This document shows positions 12,901-23,386 of a stretch of 64,000 nt of DNA, one piece after another (the first letter of the stretch is position 1; the number at the start of each line of letters is the position of its first letter). A program made the position numbers and the translations under genes. Source of the DNA: Struthio camelus (Eukaryota; Chordata; Aves; Struthioniformes; Struthionidae). The notes beneath the pieces are model-generated. The model saw only the letters and a list, made by a program, of their open reading frames with translations. It was not told where the DNA came from and made no database searches. The stretch lies in NCBI RefSeq assembly GCF_040807025.1, contig NC_090947.1, positions 10,230,001 to 10,294,000 on the forward strand, written 5' to 3'.

Positions 12901-15900
12901 TGCATCACATGTAAGATGTGCAATCAGTGTTTTCTTTTGTATTTTAAAGCCGTTTTCTCAGGGGGCAGCCATGCATCTCCAACATATTCAGAGTTCTGCA
13001 AAACGCTGTCTTTTAAAATAAACTAAGTCTTCCAGGACTCCTAAACTGCTTGTCTGAGATAACTGCCGATCTTGTGGGGAAAATGACGTTCTGCCTTATT
13101 TCCTACCGCTTTTTCCTTACAAAATTCCTACTTGCCAGTAGGATCTTTTTCTGCCTGTCCCAAGTGGTTGATTCTCAATGCCCAAAGCTTAAACAGAACC
13201 AGCAGGTCCACAAGGCAGTCTCTTGCTTTCAGGCTAGGACGCTGGGGTAACTGCATTTGGGAGTTACTCCTGCAGTCCTATTCACTACTTACTGCTGAGT
13301 CACCTCTCTGCTGTATCCAGACAAAGGAATAAAAATGCAAATATCATTTCTATTCTACATTTCACCCTACCTTAACAGGTAGCTGAACATCTATGTTATA
13401 TATTTTGCAAGTATGTGTTTTCCAAGAAGCTGTAGCTATCTCTCTTTGGGAACTGAGTAGTCATGCTCCATGTTTCGTCAGGCATATTTTGGCTTTAAAG
13501 CCTGCAGTGTTTGTTTCCTAAACCTCCTTAATGTATTGGACCATGCTGGTTGTTTTTGTTTAGCTCTATACAGAGTGTCTCCTCAAAACTAATGGTTTTA
13601 TGTCTGTCTCTATCTGAACATGCAGAGGAGCTTAAAGAAGGTAACACTAACTTTTTCACCCCCCTGTTGTCTTTAGATTTAAAAAGTAATCTATTAGCAT
13701 TTATCTGGCTTACTGGGTTCCCAGGAACAATATGCCCCTTATGGTACCAGATAGCTGAATTGCTGGTTCACTGTAGGATTCCAGACCGCCTTCTGTACTG
13801 CAGAAGAGAGGGTAAATAAAGCAGAAACGCTCAGAAAGAGAATTGAATGGCAGCTTAAAGGAAATGAAGATAAAAATGATACCAGCATATGTTAGTTGAA
13901 CAACACGCTGAACTTCTCCCTGATTAAGCAGGTCTGTGTCAAGTCATTGCATTCTAGAGTCATACACAAGAAGTTGTTAGTGCCTGCAGAAAGGTAGGAA
14001 AAGAACTGTCCTTTAAAAAGTTAAAAGTAGTGAAGAGTGTATAGACATGAAAGAAGAGTACCTAAGATGCATCTAACTTTATTTTGATACTTGGGTACTT
14101 ATGAGAACTGTCAATCGAATAATTAGTGTTACAAGATGTTACATTTCATGCTTTGCAAATGAATATTATATTTTTCCTTTGGAACAATTATTGCATTGAA
14201 AGATATGCCTACATTTTCCCTATCTTATTCTTGGTTCAGTAAGGCCTAAATATGGGAGGCAAGATGCACAGCTTGTGGACAGCCAGATGAGTCATTATGG
14301 GAAAATAAGGTGTCCTTTGCAAAGAGAAATCTAAGCAATGCTGCCACCACTGGCTTTTGGGTTTTGGGGGAGTTTTTTTGTTTTGTTTTTTAAATCTACT
14401 TATTTTCAAATCACCTTTATAAAATTGTTTCAAAACTGTTAGGGCATTGTTCTATTGGGGAGTTGGTGTTTTTGATTCTGGTAGAAGATATATTATTTTA
14501 AAAGATATGTATAGAGACTTAGAAGGCTAACCTGAATGGTTAAGCCATCACAAGGAAAAGCATGAGAACGGAGACGAGGAAAAAGGAAACTGATTAATCT
14601 GGAATGTTGGGGCAGGGATATCCCTGATCCAAAGATTATTTAAAAACAAAAAATTAGGTCTTTATTATTCTGCCTTAAAGATTTGAGCAGATGCCTGTTG
14701 CATTTTCCAAGCACATGTGGGGCAGAAGTTGAGTTGTGTGGTTATTCTAAATTTGTTTTGGTTTTTTTGAGCTGCTTTCTTGGTGATTATTTTAATATTA
14801 TAATTAAAGAATCCTTGTCAACTAGATTTCACCTGAAAAGATAAATTATGTGGAGTTCTTTCTGCACTATCAGTATTTCAAAACAATGTCAAATTTCAAA
14901 TTTACTTTAGAAAATATCAGGACTTTCTAAGCTTATTTTTTGCTTATAGAAAAATGAGATGTCCTGTCATTTGAATATTTTGTCATGCAGTACTTGGTTA
15001 TGTTTACTGAAATGATGTATCTTTTTCTTTTTTCCCCCATGTGGGATCAGAGATAATCAAGTTAGCTATCTAGCTCTTCCGTTATCACCATAACATTTTT
15101 TTCCCTCACGGGTATTTGTTCTTCTTATTCTAGAAGAGGAAGAATTTGGTGAATCTGGTCAACGAGTCTTTATTGGTATGTCTGACTAATAAGTAAGATA
15201 TTTGGGGCTTGACCTCAATAAAATTCTTGTCTGAATCAAATTCTGTTCTTTACCTCCTGTGAAGTCTTATGGAACTGAATTTTAGCTACTGTTTTCCAGA
15301 CTTCAGGAAGTCACTTGCCTCCTGCTAATACTTGTTCTCTCCATCTGAACCTCCCTCCTTGTTAAGTTTCTCCTGAGACCTTGCCACCACCATTTTAACT
15401 TGACTTACTGTCCGACTTCCCTTACTTCAGAATTAACTTTGCTAGGGCATAGCGTTGTCCCCTTGTCTTTCATGTATTGAGAAAAATTGAGAGGGCTTTC
15501 ATTGAAAAAGAGGCCTGTAAATAAAGTTTTCAGAGTTGAATGACAAAGTGAAGTAACAAACCTGTCCCTGTTACTAAACGACAGTGGTTTGTAAAATGTT
15601 TAGATTAGTTTCAGAGACTGGAGCAGATGTTCCAGATTTGTTTAAGCAGAGTGGCCCAGCTACGCTTTCAGTCCGGTCCTAGTGGTGCTTTATATGACCA
15701 GAAACTTTTCCTCTGGCTTGTTTGGGGGGGGGATCTTGTTTCAGTCTAATTCTGGGCTAATTTGGAGGTGATTTTCAATGAGACCTGGGGTTTTACTTCT
15801 AAAACCTCTTCCTTAGCTGCCTTGTAATACTAAAGGGCTCTACCAAACTGACAAACCATGTACAGCAATGAAATTAACTTTCACCTTGTAAAAAGCTCAG

Positions 15901-18900
15901 AATACGTTTTTGTGTAACTTAGACAATCTAGACTAAAGACCTAGTTGCTTGTCTTTCAGGTGTAGTTTTCAGTATTGGTGCCTTTGTCCCTTACAGCTGG
16001 TTTCCGTAGAAGTATGCGCCTGTGTCGCAGGAAATCTCGGACCAACCAGCAGTCATGTTATGCTCAATGCTCCAGCAGTTGTTACAGCACTCTTGCAGCT
16101 CCATATGAGGAAGTGGTTAGGTACCAGCGGCACCCAGCAGACCGCAACAGACTAATTGTACTAGTGGGTAAGCTGTAATTACTTTCTCACACAAATCTCA
16201 CAACCTGTAACAAAGCGGAGGAAGCAGTCACAGAATCACAGAAAGGCTGAGGTTGGAAGGGACCTCTGGAGATCATCTAGTCCAACCCCCTGCTCAAGCA
16301 AGGTCAGCTAGAGCACTTTGCCCAGGATCGCGTCCAGGCGGCTCCAGGGAAGGAGACTCCACAACCTCTCTGGGGAACCTGTTCCAGTGCTCTGTCACCC
16401 TCACAGGAAAGAAGTTTTTCCTCAGGTTCAGACAGAACTTTGTGTGTTTCAGGTTGTGCCTGTTGCCTCTTGTCCTCAGTCAGTCATCTGATCCACTGAG
16501 ATTTTCTGCCACTGGTTGTGACAGGTGGTGGCTGAGGATTGTGCAGGCAGCTCTTACAGCAGCAATTCAAGAATGATTCTTTGCGATTTGACCTTGTTGT
16601 TGGTTTTATAAAGTCTAATGTGTATATTGTTGTCTTTGCTTAAGATAAGGAATGTTTCTCTAGAAAAGTATTTACAAGAAACCAGAGTTATGAATGCTGG
16701 ATCAAAATGCATTTTATTGGGGAAATGCTTCAGTTGTGTACTCAGCTGGGGCTGATACAAAAAAGTGATGAGAAAGCATTTGTAGTTCATTAGAAAAATA
16801 ACTTTTCATGGAGGCATTTCTACAACCACTGTAAAAAATATCTGGATTTCACAGTGGGAAGAGGAATGCTTCAAAAATCTAAACTAGGAAACCTCAGTCA
16901 TAGGCATCAGGGAAAGCTAAAGATGCCTTGAATAATGTTTGCTATAGTGAATATTGTATGAAGTTGGCTGCAGGCTCACTAGTCTTTAATTTTAGTGACT
17001 GAAAGGAAGCTGTTTCTTCTGCAGAGTTCCATGTTCCCAGTAAAGCAAACCAGGTAAAAGAAAATTTGTGTCCTTGCTAAGTCTGGAAGTATTTGATACC
17101 ATCTTTTTTCTTTTAAAATGGTATTGCTGAGTTGCCTCCTGGGAATGACTATGTTGCTAGGAAGTGATTTGTGCCCTGATCCATCAAGATGCTTCAGTCA
17201 CTCCTGGTAAACTTTTTTTTAAGAGATCTGCATGTGCTCTGAGTTCACGGGATCAAGCTATAGAGTGATTACTTGCTGCTGAGGAATCCAACAGCAGAAG
17301 TAGCAATCTGACTTCTATTCTGGTGATAGGTCATCGCTTGTTTGTTAACTAAAATCACGTGTTTATGGTATTTACAATTTATTTGTAAGAGCATGTGTTG
17401 GAAAATTGGGAATGCACATGCAAAGTGCCTCTGTCAGTAATATTAGTTGTTTTTCCAACAATTCAGGTCCTGCAGGAGTTGGTGTGAATGAGCTAAGGCG
17501 AAGGCTTATTGCAAGTAACCCTCATCAGTTCCAAAGTGCTGTACCTCGTATGTAATGCTCTTCCCTTCCCCTGCTTCTCCCCAAAGCAGTGATTAGGAAA
17601 TGTCAGGGTCCTCCCTCTTGCTCTTGGATATTCAGCTTTGCTGTATAGAAGGTTTTCAGCTCTATTGCAAGCTAGTGTCATTTGCTTTTATAAGGCTTAG
17701 TTTAAAGTACTGTCTTTCTCCTTACTTTGGCAAATCAGCCAAAGTTATCTTATGGGTCTCAGGAGCTGTAGCTTGAGCTTTATGTACCTTTATGGTTTTG
17801 TCTAATCCTGTTGTTTGTTTTTCTCAGCTCTGAAAAAGGAATGCTTCTTAGGGATATTATAAGAATAAATTTGTAGTGTTTAAGTGATGAGATATGAGAA
17901 TGAAGGCAATAGAAGTTCATGCTTAGGCTTTGCAGCTTTCCTTATTAGCCTTCTTGTCTTGACTGAGAATTATGCAACCTAATTTCTGGCTTAATCATAG
18001 AAGTTGTCTCTGCCTGAGCTTATTTGGTACTTGTGATTTGGATAACCAAACGGGAAATGTATGAGTTTGAAGTTGAAATCTGAAATTTTAGGCATTTCAT
18101 TATGCTTAAGATCCCAAATATGGGGAAAGTGTAAGTGTGGAAACACTTGTGGGATGTTTCAGAATGAACATGAAATTTGCCTCAGAGGAGAGGAAGAAAC
18201 AGTTGTGCAAGCGGGTCTAAAGCATTTCCTGGTTGGTTTGAGTCAAAAGTATTTGGAATAAACCACTTCTCTTCTGTCCCAAGAAGTATGGACGTGCCTG
18301 CTAATTTTCAAGGACTCGCCCCTGGGCAACCGTTAGAGTAGACAAAGCTTTTGCTCTGGACTAACAAATGGAATCAACTAATTTCATTACTTATGAAAAT
18401 ACTGATTAATCTTCCTTCATGTCTCATTTTTCACTTATAAACTTACAAATATTTATTTGCAGTTACATTTTTTTGTTAATTTGTTGGTTTTGTTCCTCTC
18501 CAGACACCACGCGTGTTCAGAAAAGCTATGAAATGAATGGTCGTGAATATCACTATGTATCAAAGGAAACTTTTGAAAACATGGTGTACACCCACAGGTA
18601 ATTAGCAGTGACAAATTCCATTCTTGCCACTTAACATGGGAAAAAAGCTTTGTAGTTAGGCCTCGGGTTTGGTCTCCTCTCCTCATAGTTGCTATATATG
18701 TTTGATGTAAATTTTTTGTCAAATTATTTGAGGCTATAGCTTCAAAAGTTGTGCTTGTGCAGTGACAAACAAGGTCCTCTAAAATTAATCTCAGAGTCTT
18801 TCTAAGATAAAGTGTGATCTCCAAGTCCTGAGCTCATCTGATGTGATATTTTGAGTTGTGAGTTTAACCTTTCTTAAAACTGGACTGTTTTCTAAAATTG

Positions 18901-21415
18901 AACAGTGAGCCAGACCTATGCCATATGCACATCTTCACTGTGGGACCTCTGGAGTGATGACATCTCCATGTAGGCACCTGAGCTGTAACTTGCAAATGTC
19001 TGCTCACTTCTACACTTCAGTAATTCCTCCACTAAAACAGACCAGCTCAGCAGCAGAAGCAACACTCCTTGAGCTGTACAAAGTGTTTTGAGATCTTCTG
19101 ATTATTAAATTATTAGTACTATATAAATTACAAGTGTTTTATCACTGTAAATAAATATAATTGAAGTTTCCTTATAGTTGTCTGGAGATTGACCAGAATT
19201 GCAACCTCTGAACACACAATTTGTCACAGCAAGATGGGTAAAAATGCATGTTTTGGGGATGTCCAGATTGGCTCTAATAGTCCTGCCTGTTATGCTCATT
19301 GTAGTGGGGGAGAGCAAAGGTGGAGGTTCTTCAATAATGTTTGTTATGTTTTATCATCATTCAGTCTTGATCACAGAGATTACACTTGCAGATTTCACCT
19401 GTAAATGGAACCTTTTGAGACTCAAGTGCTCTTTCATTTTTCTTTCTCCTCCCTCACTGCTATTGCAGAATGCTAGAATATGGGGAGTACAAAGGTTACC
19501 TGTATGGTACCAGTGTCGATGCAGTGCGAACAGTCCTTGATGAAGGGAAGATCTGTATAATAGATTTAGAACCACAGGTGAGTTGCAAAAGAGCAGGGAA
19601 CCTGCAATTGGCATCTCCTGGAAGGAGGAAAAAAAAAAAAAAAACTCTGTACATTCTTGAGCTATTGGAATAGCATTAATTGCTCTGACTTGTCTTATTT
19701 TCACTTTAGCTTATGATGCTTATTAATAATAGAGTATTCTTTGAATCTGGTCTTAGTAGAAAAAAAAAATACTACAGTGATGGTTGATGGTAGAGACCTG
19801 TTAATGACAATGTTCAGTCATTCTCTGGAGTTGAAAGCCTCTCCTAATAAGGTTACCATGCAGAATTAAATGATCAGTGTGGCGCAGGTGCTTAATAATG
19901 TCTGGACCAGAGATTATTACTGAGGTCATGTTAAAGCAGGTGTTCTTGAATAAGATTACTGCTAGGTCTGGAGATAACAGTACTTTGTAAACAATTTGCT
20001 TTTTTTAATGGGAATAAAATGGGAGTGATTATGCTTGAAATGCTTTAATTTAACTTCTTTTTACTCTTAACTTGCAGGGCATTCAAGTAGCCCGGACTCA
20101 TGAATTAAAGCCCTACATTATATTCATCAAGCCATCCAGCATAAACTGCATGAGGCAGTCTCGTAAAAATGCAAGGATCATTACAGATTATTATGTGAAC
20201 ATGAAATTCAAGGTGAGATTTGGAGGTGGAAGACGACAGCTGATTACACTGGGAATTTGTCATTAGAACATAATGCATTCTTTTACTATGTTAACACTTT
20301 AAAAGATTATTGTGTCTTCATGACTAGATCTGTGTGTGTTTTGGTTGTTTTTTCTTCCAGAATTGGAGTGGAAGGGTTATAATTCATACCTAGGGGACTG
20401 AGGCGTTGTCTCCAAAATGTCTTTAAAAGAGAGGCTGTTGTGTAAATGTCTGCTTTAATTAAACTGCCTTGTGACAAGATTTAAGTCAGCACATGTATTT
20501 GTTTGCATTGAAATATATGGAATGTGTTCCATTCAATGGTTTAATCAATTTTTTCTTATAGTTATAAGTACTTAATATAGATTATTTCATTAGAAATATA
20601 CTCATATTTCATATAGATTATCATTGCTTAATGATAATATTGATGGCAATTCTATAGTGAATTCTGTAAACAAACAAGTTCTGCATATAGGAAATCTCTG
20701 TGCTGCATTCAGAATGAGTCTAGTGCATTTGTCACCATGGCTTCCATAAAAATCATGATCAAGTTTAGCGCCTTATAATTTCAGAGGCCTAAGTCCATAA
20801 CTTTATATGGAAATGAATCATAACTGTTAAGACAGAGATGTGAATGTTGGAAATCTGATGATAAACTAAAATGCAGAGTAAGAGCACAACTGTTGCAAAC
20901 CGAATTTGCCTGCAGTGCATAACATCCTCTGCTGGCACTTGTCAGTAAAGTAATCTTTGGGAGCAAATGAAAAATATACTGGAGCATACTGAGAGGTGAA
21001 ATCTTTCACTGGGAAAGATGTGGCAGTCAGCTGTGTTCAGAAGCTCAGAACTGATTGTAGCATGCATACTCCACTGCTGATAGCGATTGTAAATGGAAAT
21101 ACTTTACACTGCGCTGTCTATTCGCCTCTTGTTTATTATAGCCCAAGGGGTTCTGCAGATGCCCTGCAGACGTGGTTCTGTGCCCAACGCTCAAACGTGA
21201 TAGATTTGGTCGGTCTCTTGCAGGAAGAAGATTTACAGGAGATGGAAGAGTCAGCTAAGAAAATGGAAGCCCAGTTTGGTCAGTTCTTTGATCAAGTGAT
21301 TGTGAATGATGATTTACAAGAAGCATCTGCACAGCTGTTATCAGCAGTCCATCGTGCACAGGATGAGCCCCAGTGGGTCCCTGCAATATGGATATGCTCA
21401 GACACTCAGCCGTAA
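387..21415 (+). CDS. MPP4: MPP4, MAGUK p55 family scaffold (whole coding span, 20 exons)
   Basis: MPP4 is a membrane-associated guanylate kinase homologue that in mammals works in photoreceptors as a polarity and synaptic scaffold. Coding exons: 387-478 (start unresolved), 2178-2299, 3260-3337, 4166-4246, 4813-4944, 5473-5554, 6795-6880, 7937-8008, 8451-8647, 9776-9840, 10760-10777, 11632-11670, 13626-13640, 15134-15175, 15997-16167, 17467-17547, 18504-18597, 19469-19577, 20078-20212, 21224-21415. From the second exon to the stop the exons total 1,811 nt and stay in frame at every junction, giving about 604 residues plus an N-terminal piece (human protein about 637). Domain order: L27 region (rough residues 25-115), PDZ (150-240), SH3 (245-315), acidic hook built from small exons, then the guanylate-kinase-like domain (415-610). 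The P-loop-like motif reads [10 protein letters not shown] and lacks the catalytic lysine, as expected for a non-enzymatic MAGUK domain. The 3' end lies about 0.4 kb from the TMEM237 promoter on the same strand. Confidence 0.93.
1212..1238 (+). repeat. 12-bp perfect hairpin with 3-nt loop
   Basis: CTTACAATCATA, loop TTG, TATGATTGTAAG. It lies in the first placed intron of MPP4; no function is assigned. Confidence 0.8.
2178..2299 (+). CDS. MPP4: MPP4 exon, first half of L27 region
   Basis: The exon encodes [15 protein letters not shown], then [13 protein letters not shown] and WLQALLK, all very close to human MPP4. It enters in phase 1 and ends on a codon boundary before GTAACA. Confidence 0.93.
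3260..3337 (+). CDS. MPP4: MPP4 exon, L27 linker
   Basis: Twenty-six codons beginning [16 protein letters not shown], matching the human IYDCLQEF segment. Acceptor AATAG before 3260 and donor GTAAGA after 3337 keep the frame. Confidence 0.9.
3952..3983 (+). repeat. Poly-A tract, 32 bp
   Basis: Uninterrupted run of A followed by CAACAACAAAAA in an MPP4 intron. It could be the tail of an old retroposed sequence, but nothing recognisable precedes it. Confidence 0.85.
4166..4246 (+). CDS. MPP4: MPP4 exon, second half of L27 region (GC donor)
   Basis: Encodes [19 protein letters not shown] and QAPHLK. The intron after it starts with GCAAGT instead of GT, so this is a GC-AG intron; AAG|GCAAGT is the usual strong context for that class. 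Confidence 0.93.
4813..4944 (+). CDS. MPP4: MPP4 exon, pre-PDZ linker and PDZ start
   Basis: Encodes [16 protein letters not shown], then the proline-rich linker and the PDZ start [14 protein letters not shown]. Forty-four complete codons with acceptor AACAG and donor GTTAGG. Confidence 0.95.
5073..5120 (-). mobile_element. CR1 LINE 3'-end fragment
   Basis: The stretch AGAATGGCTGAGGTTGGAAG with flanking AGAATCA repeats is the signature of the avian CR1 3' terminus in reverse orientation. It is a short relic inside an MPP4 intron. Confidence 0.8.
5473..5554 (+). CDS. MPP4: MPP4 exon, PDZ core
   Basis: Encodes [19 protein letters not shown] and HGGLADRS; ends in phase 1 before GTATGT. The segment after the first PDZ strand is almost identical to human MPP4. 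Confidence 0.95.
6795..6880 (+). CDS. MPP4: MPP4 exon, PDZ second half
   Basis: Encodes [19 protein letters not shown] and PEQVINIL, the typical PDZ 'GDxLxxVNG' segment. The frame continues from the preceding phase-1 exon. Confidence 0.95.
7937..8008 (+). CDS. MPP4: MPP4 exon, PDZ end
   Basis: Encodes [18 protein letters not shown] and a short linker, 24 full codons. Acceptor ATTTAG, donor GTAAGA. Confidence 0.94.
8451..8647 (+). CDS. MPP4: MPP4 exon, SH3 domain
   Basis: Encodes the SH3 core: [15 protein letters not shown], then [20 protein letters not shown] and [10 protein letters not shown]. The MAGUK hallmark FxxGDILxxxxxxDxxWWQA is recognisable. Ends in phase 2. Confidence 0.96.
9776..9840 (+). 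CDS. MPP4: MPP4 exon, SH3-hook junction
   Basis: Encodes [20 protein letters not shown], the conserved post-SH3 block. It ends in phase 1 before GTGAGT. Joining directly to the 11,632 exon would make a stop codon (T+AG), which implies the microexon at 10,760. Confidence 0.93.
10760..10777 (+). CDS. MPP4: MPP4 18-nt microexon
   Basis: Acceptor GGGCAG and donor GTAGGA flank 18 nt that bridge phase 1 to phase 1, adding LSTVEE ahead of EDDM in the next exon. Human MPP4 has LSISMEEEDDM at this place. Without it the flanking exons join through a TAG stop. Confidence 0.85.
11632..11670 (+). CDS. MPP4: MPP4 exon, acidic hook
   Basis: Encodes [13 protein letters not shown], matching human EEDDMKIDEKCVEA. 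Thirty-nine nt, phase 1 to phase 1. Confidence 0.92.
13626..13640 (+). CDS. MPP4: MPP4 15-nt microexon
   Basis: Acceptor CATGCAG and donor GTAACA enclose 15 nt (phase 1 to 1) that add EELKE to the acidic hook, corresponding to SEELSEDKEEF in human. Whether one more small exon lies between this and the 11,632 exon is unclear. Confidence 0.7.
15134..15175 (+). CDS. MPP4: MPP4 exon, end of acidic hook
   Basis: Encodes [13 protein letters not shown], aligned with human KEEFVGYGQKFFI. Acceptor TTCTAG, donor GTATGT, 42 nt in phase 1 to 1. Confidence 0.9.
15997..16167 (+). CDS. MPP4: MPP4 exon, basic hook and start of GK-like domain
   Basis: Encodes [19 protein letters not shown], a cysteine-rich patch, then [22 protein letters not shown]1 fragment begins about 60 nt after its donor. 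Confidence 0.95.
16229..16478 (-). mobile_element. CR1 LINE 3' fragment (about 250 bp)
   Basis: Starts with the reverse-complemented CR1 tail (CACAGAATCACAGAAAGGC), then GGTTGGAAGGGACCTCTGGA and the rest of the CR1 3' region. It is 5'-truncated, as CR1 copies usually are, and lies close to the donor of the 15,997 MPP4 exon. This is the strongest single pointer to an avian genome. Confidence 0.93.
17467..17547 (+). CDS. MPP4: MPP4 exon, GK-like P-loop region
   Basis: Encodes [19 protein letters not shown]. The guanylate kinase P-loop GxxGxGK is degenerate here (V in place of K), as in mammalian MPP4, so no phosphotransfer is expected. Confidence 0.95.
18504..18597 (+). CDS. MPP4: MPP4 exon, GK-like GMP-binding region
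   Basis: Encodes [20 protein letters not shown] and [10 protein letters not shown]. The canonical GK 'TTRxxRxxExxGxxYxFV' pattern is clear. Ends in phase 2. Confidence 0.96.
19469..19577 (+). CDS. MPP4: MPP4 exon, GK-like lid region
   Basis: Encodes [19 protein letters not shown] and [11 protein letters not shown], the standard MAGUK GK block. Confidence 0.96.
20078..20212 (+). CDS. MPP4: MPP4 exon, GK-like C-terminal half
   Basis: Encodes [20 protein letters not shown] and [17 protein letters not shown]. Forty-five complete codons between TTGCAG and GTGAGA. Confidence 0.96.
21224..21415 (+). CDS. MPP4: MPP4 terminal coding exon
   Basis: Encodes [20 protein letters not shown] and ends with [13 protein letters not shown] and TAA, close to human WVPATWISSDTES. 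The reading frame is open back to 20,996, but the acceptor CTTGCAG at 21,223 and the human alignment mark the exon start. Confidence 0.95.
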   Translation, partial: EEDLQEMEESAKKMEAQFGQFFDQVIVNDDLQEASAQLLSAVHRAQDEPQWVPAIWICSDTQP

Positions 21416-21645
21416 CTCTGAGAGGCTGCCAGCTTCACGAAGATTATAGCTTATGTTTTACCTCAGGAATAATCCTGATGTCGGGATTGCAAGAATTTAT
21501 CTTTGTATGTGAGGATTTGGAAGAGGATTAGGAAAGAAGCTGCTGCAGGAGATATAATCGTACTATGTTCTGTGTAGCTCTCCCGCATGTTACAGTTTGA
21601 TCCATTTTTGTACCAGAAAAAAAATTGTGAGGTGTCAATTACAAA

Positions 21646-21651
21646 AATAAA
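21646..21651 (+). terminator. MPP4: MPP4 polyadenylation signal AATAAA
   Basis: AATAAA about 230 bp after the MPP4 stop. Cleavage would fall near 21,665-21,675, leaving only about 0.4 kb before the TMEM237 CpG island. Confidence 0.65.
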
Positions 21652-21887
21652 GAAAATTCTATTTTGTTTCATGTACCTGTATAATGTACTCAGCTACTGA
21701 AAGTTCCCCGCTTCCCTTCCTCTTAGGAGCATCCTGATATTGTGATACTTGCGTGTTCTGGGAGCCCCGCGGACAGATGATACTCTGTATGTATCCAAGC
21801 CAGGCAGCCTTTGCGCAGTGTTATTTATACAGGTGTCGGCCGGGTGCTTGTTCTTTTTCCGAGACAGAAGCAGAGTGGCGTTACTGT

Positions 21888-21913
21888 AAAAAAAAAAAAA
21901 AAAAAAAAAAAAA
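21888..21913 (+). repeat. Poly-A tract between MPP4 and TMEM237
   Basis: A run of 26 A in the roughly 400-bp gap between the MPP4 poly(A) signal and the TMEM237 CpG island. No gene-like signal is seen in this gap. Confidence 0.8.
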
Positions 21914-22009
21914 GACTCTCGAAACCACAGTTATCTTTGTAGTACGCGCCACATCAACCTTTTGTTCTTCTCTGGGTCCGTATGCTGGAGTGAGTAAAAG
22001 CTGGCAGCG

Positions 22010-22800
22010 GGAGCAGTGGGTTTAGCAGAGAGGGAAATGGAGCAGGAAAGCCTCTCCGCGTTGGTGCGGGCTGGGACGGCACGCTCTGCCGCTCCAACGG
22101 GGCAGCGAAGCAGCGGCCACCTTCCTCACTGCCCTCCTCTCCCGTTACAGGTGTGTGCCGGAGAAAGCCCCCGCGAGCGCCTTTACCACTCCGGAAAGAC
22201 ACCGCTCAGGTTACAAGCCCCAGCGAAGTCCCGTCCTGCGGCTCTCGCTCCGCCTGCTGCTTCTCCGCGTCAGCTCTAACGTGGGTAAGTGCGGGCGGCG
22301 GCTGCGCGCACTGCTGCCCGTCCCCCTCTTGCGGGCCGGCAGGAGGGCGGCAGGCAGCGGCGCGCCCCCAGCCCCGCCGCCCCGGAAGCCGGCGGCGGCT
22401 CCTCCCCGTGCGCCGCGGCGGCGGCGCGGAGCGGAGCGGAGCGGAGGGCGGCATGGCGGCGGCGGCGCGGGCGGGCCCCGGCCGGGTGAGGGCGGCGGCG
22501 GCGGAGCGGGCGGCGGGAGCCGTGGGCGCGCTGCTGGCGGCCGCTGGCAGAGCGACGTCCTTGCAAACCGGCGCTTCGTTTGGGGCGAGCGCTTTTGGGT
22601 CCTGAGGACTGGCGGCACCTCCGGTGGCATCTCTCCTGCGTGGCAGGATTGGGCCGAGGGCGCGGAGGCGCGTGGGCCGCCGGGCAGCGGCCCCCGCATG
22701 GTTCGCTTAGTAAGGGGCAGATGCCGTCGCTTTGCCGGTGCCTCGCGGGAGGTAACGGCACGCGTTACGCTGCTGCGCGGCTGCTCAGTGCTGCGCAGGT
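22010..22800 (+). promoter_or_regulatory. TMEM237: TMEM237 CpG-island promoter
   Basis: GC-rich, CpG-dense block with many GGCGG/CCGCC boxes just upstream of the first recognised TMEM237 coding exon. A GTAACG/CGTTAC inverted pair with a 5-nt spacer sits at 22,752-22,768. Long open frames here on both strands are a by-product of base composition. Confidence 0.8.
22150..22285 (+). other. TMEM237: Candidate TMEM237 5' untranslated exon
   Basis: A consensus donor GTAAGT follows CTAACGTGG at 22,285 inside the CpG island. No ATG-initiated frame through this donor joins the next exon in frame, so it is taken as noncoding leader. The transcription start is not determined. Confidence 0.45.
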
Positions 22801-23368
22801 GTTCCCAGGCTTTAATTTCCAAAAGTTCTGACTATGCTTTAAAAAAAAAAAAAAAAACCCTAATAATTGCTGCTGCAAAAGCATAGGAAGCAATAAAGCA
22901 GTGAGCTCTGAGCTGAAGTTTTATCCATTCGTTTCCCTCCCTCGCTGTGCCCGTGTGTGCGGTGCTGTTCAGGGGGTGCCCGTCTCTCCCTCTGCAAATG
23001 GCACCAAAACCCAGGATAGAGACGTGAGGCCCGATCCTGCAAACCTTTCCTTGCACAGGGTCTCACGTTTGCATCGCCTAAACAAACCCGAGTGAAAACC
23101 ACTCGCTTTACCAGCGCATCGAGTCACGGGTTTCTTAGTGCAGGTGACATTAAGGACTTGTATCATGGAAAACTCCCGCAGCAAATTGCCATTGATTCAA
23201 ATGGGAGTAGTCCTGGGCCCTAGCCCGGGGACAGGAAGGTTCACCTCCAGCTAATCCTGGCTGCGAGAAGTTTATTTTTAGTTGAGAATTAGCTGAGGTT
23301 CAGAGTAAGCGGCGTGAGGAGCAATTCACAGTTCACAGTGCCTCTTTCAGGGAACAGCTTCAAATGAT

Positions 23369-23386
23369 ATGGGAAAGAAACAAGTG
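23369..23386 (+). CDS. TMEM237: TMEM237 first coding exon
   Basis: Exon 23,351-23,386 (acceptor CTTTCAG, donor GTAAGT) carries the start ATG and MGKKQV. A second ATG at 23,364 is out of frame with the rest of the gene and would act as an overlapping upstream ORF. Confidence 0.8.

Noticed and set aside
20996-21223. Upstream extension of the last MPP4 exon
   Set aside because: The frame is open, but a clear CTTGCAG acceptor and the alignment of EEDLQEM with human KDEDLQEM place the exon start at 21,224.
22155-22886. Long open frames on both strands in the TMEM237 CpG island
   Set aside because: They begin at non-ATG codons, are Ala/Arg/Pro/Gly-rich and occur in several frames at once, which is what GC-rich promoter DNA produces by chance.
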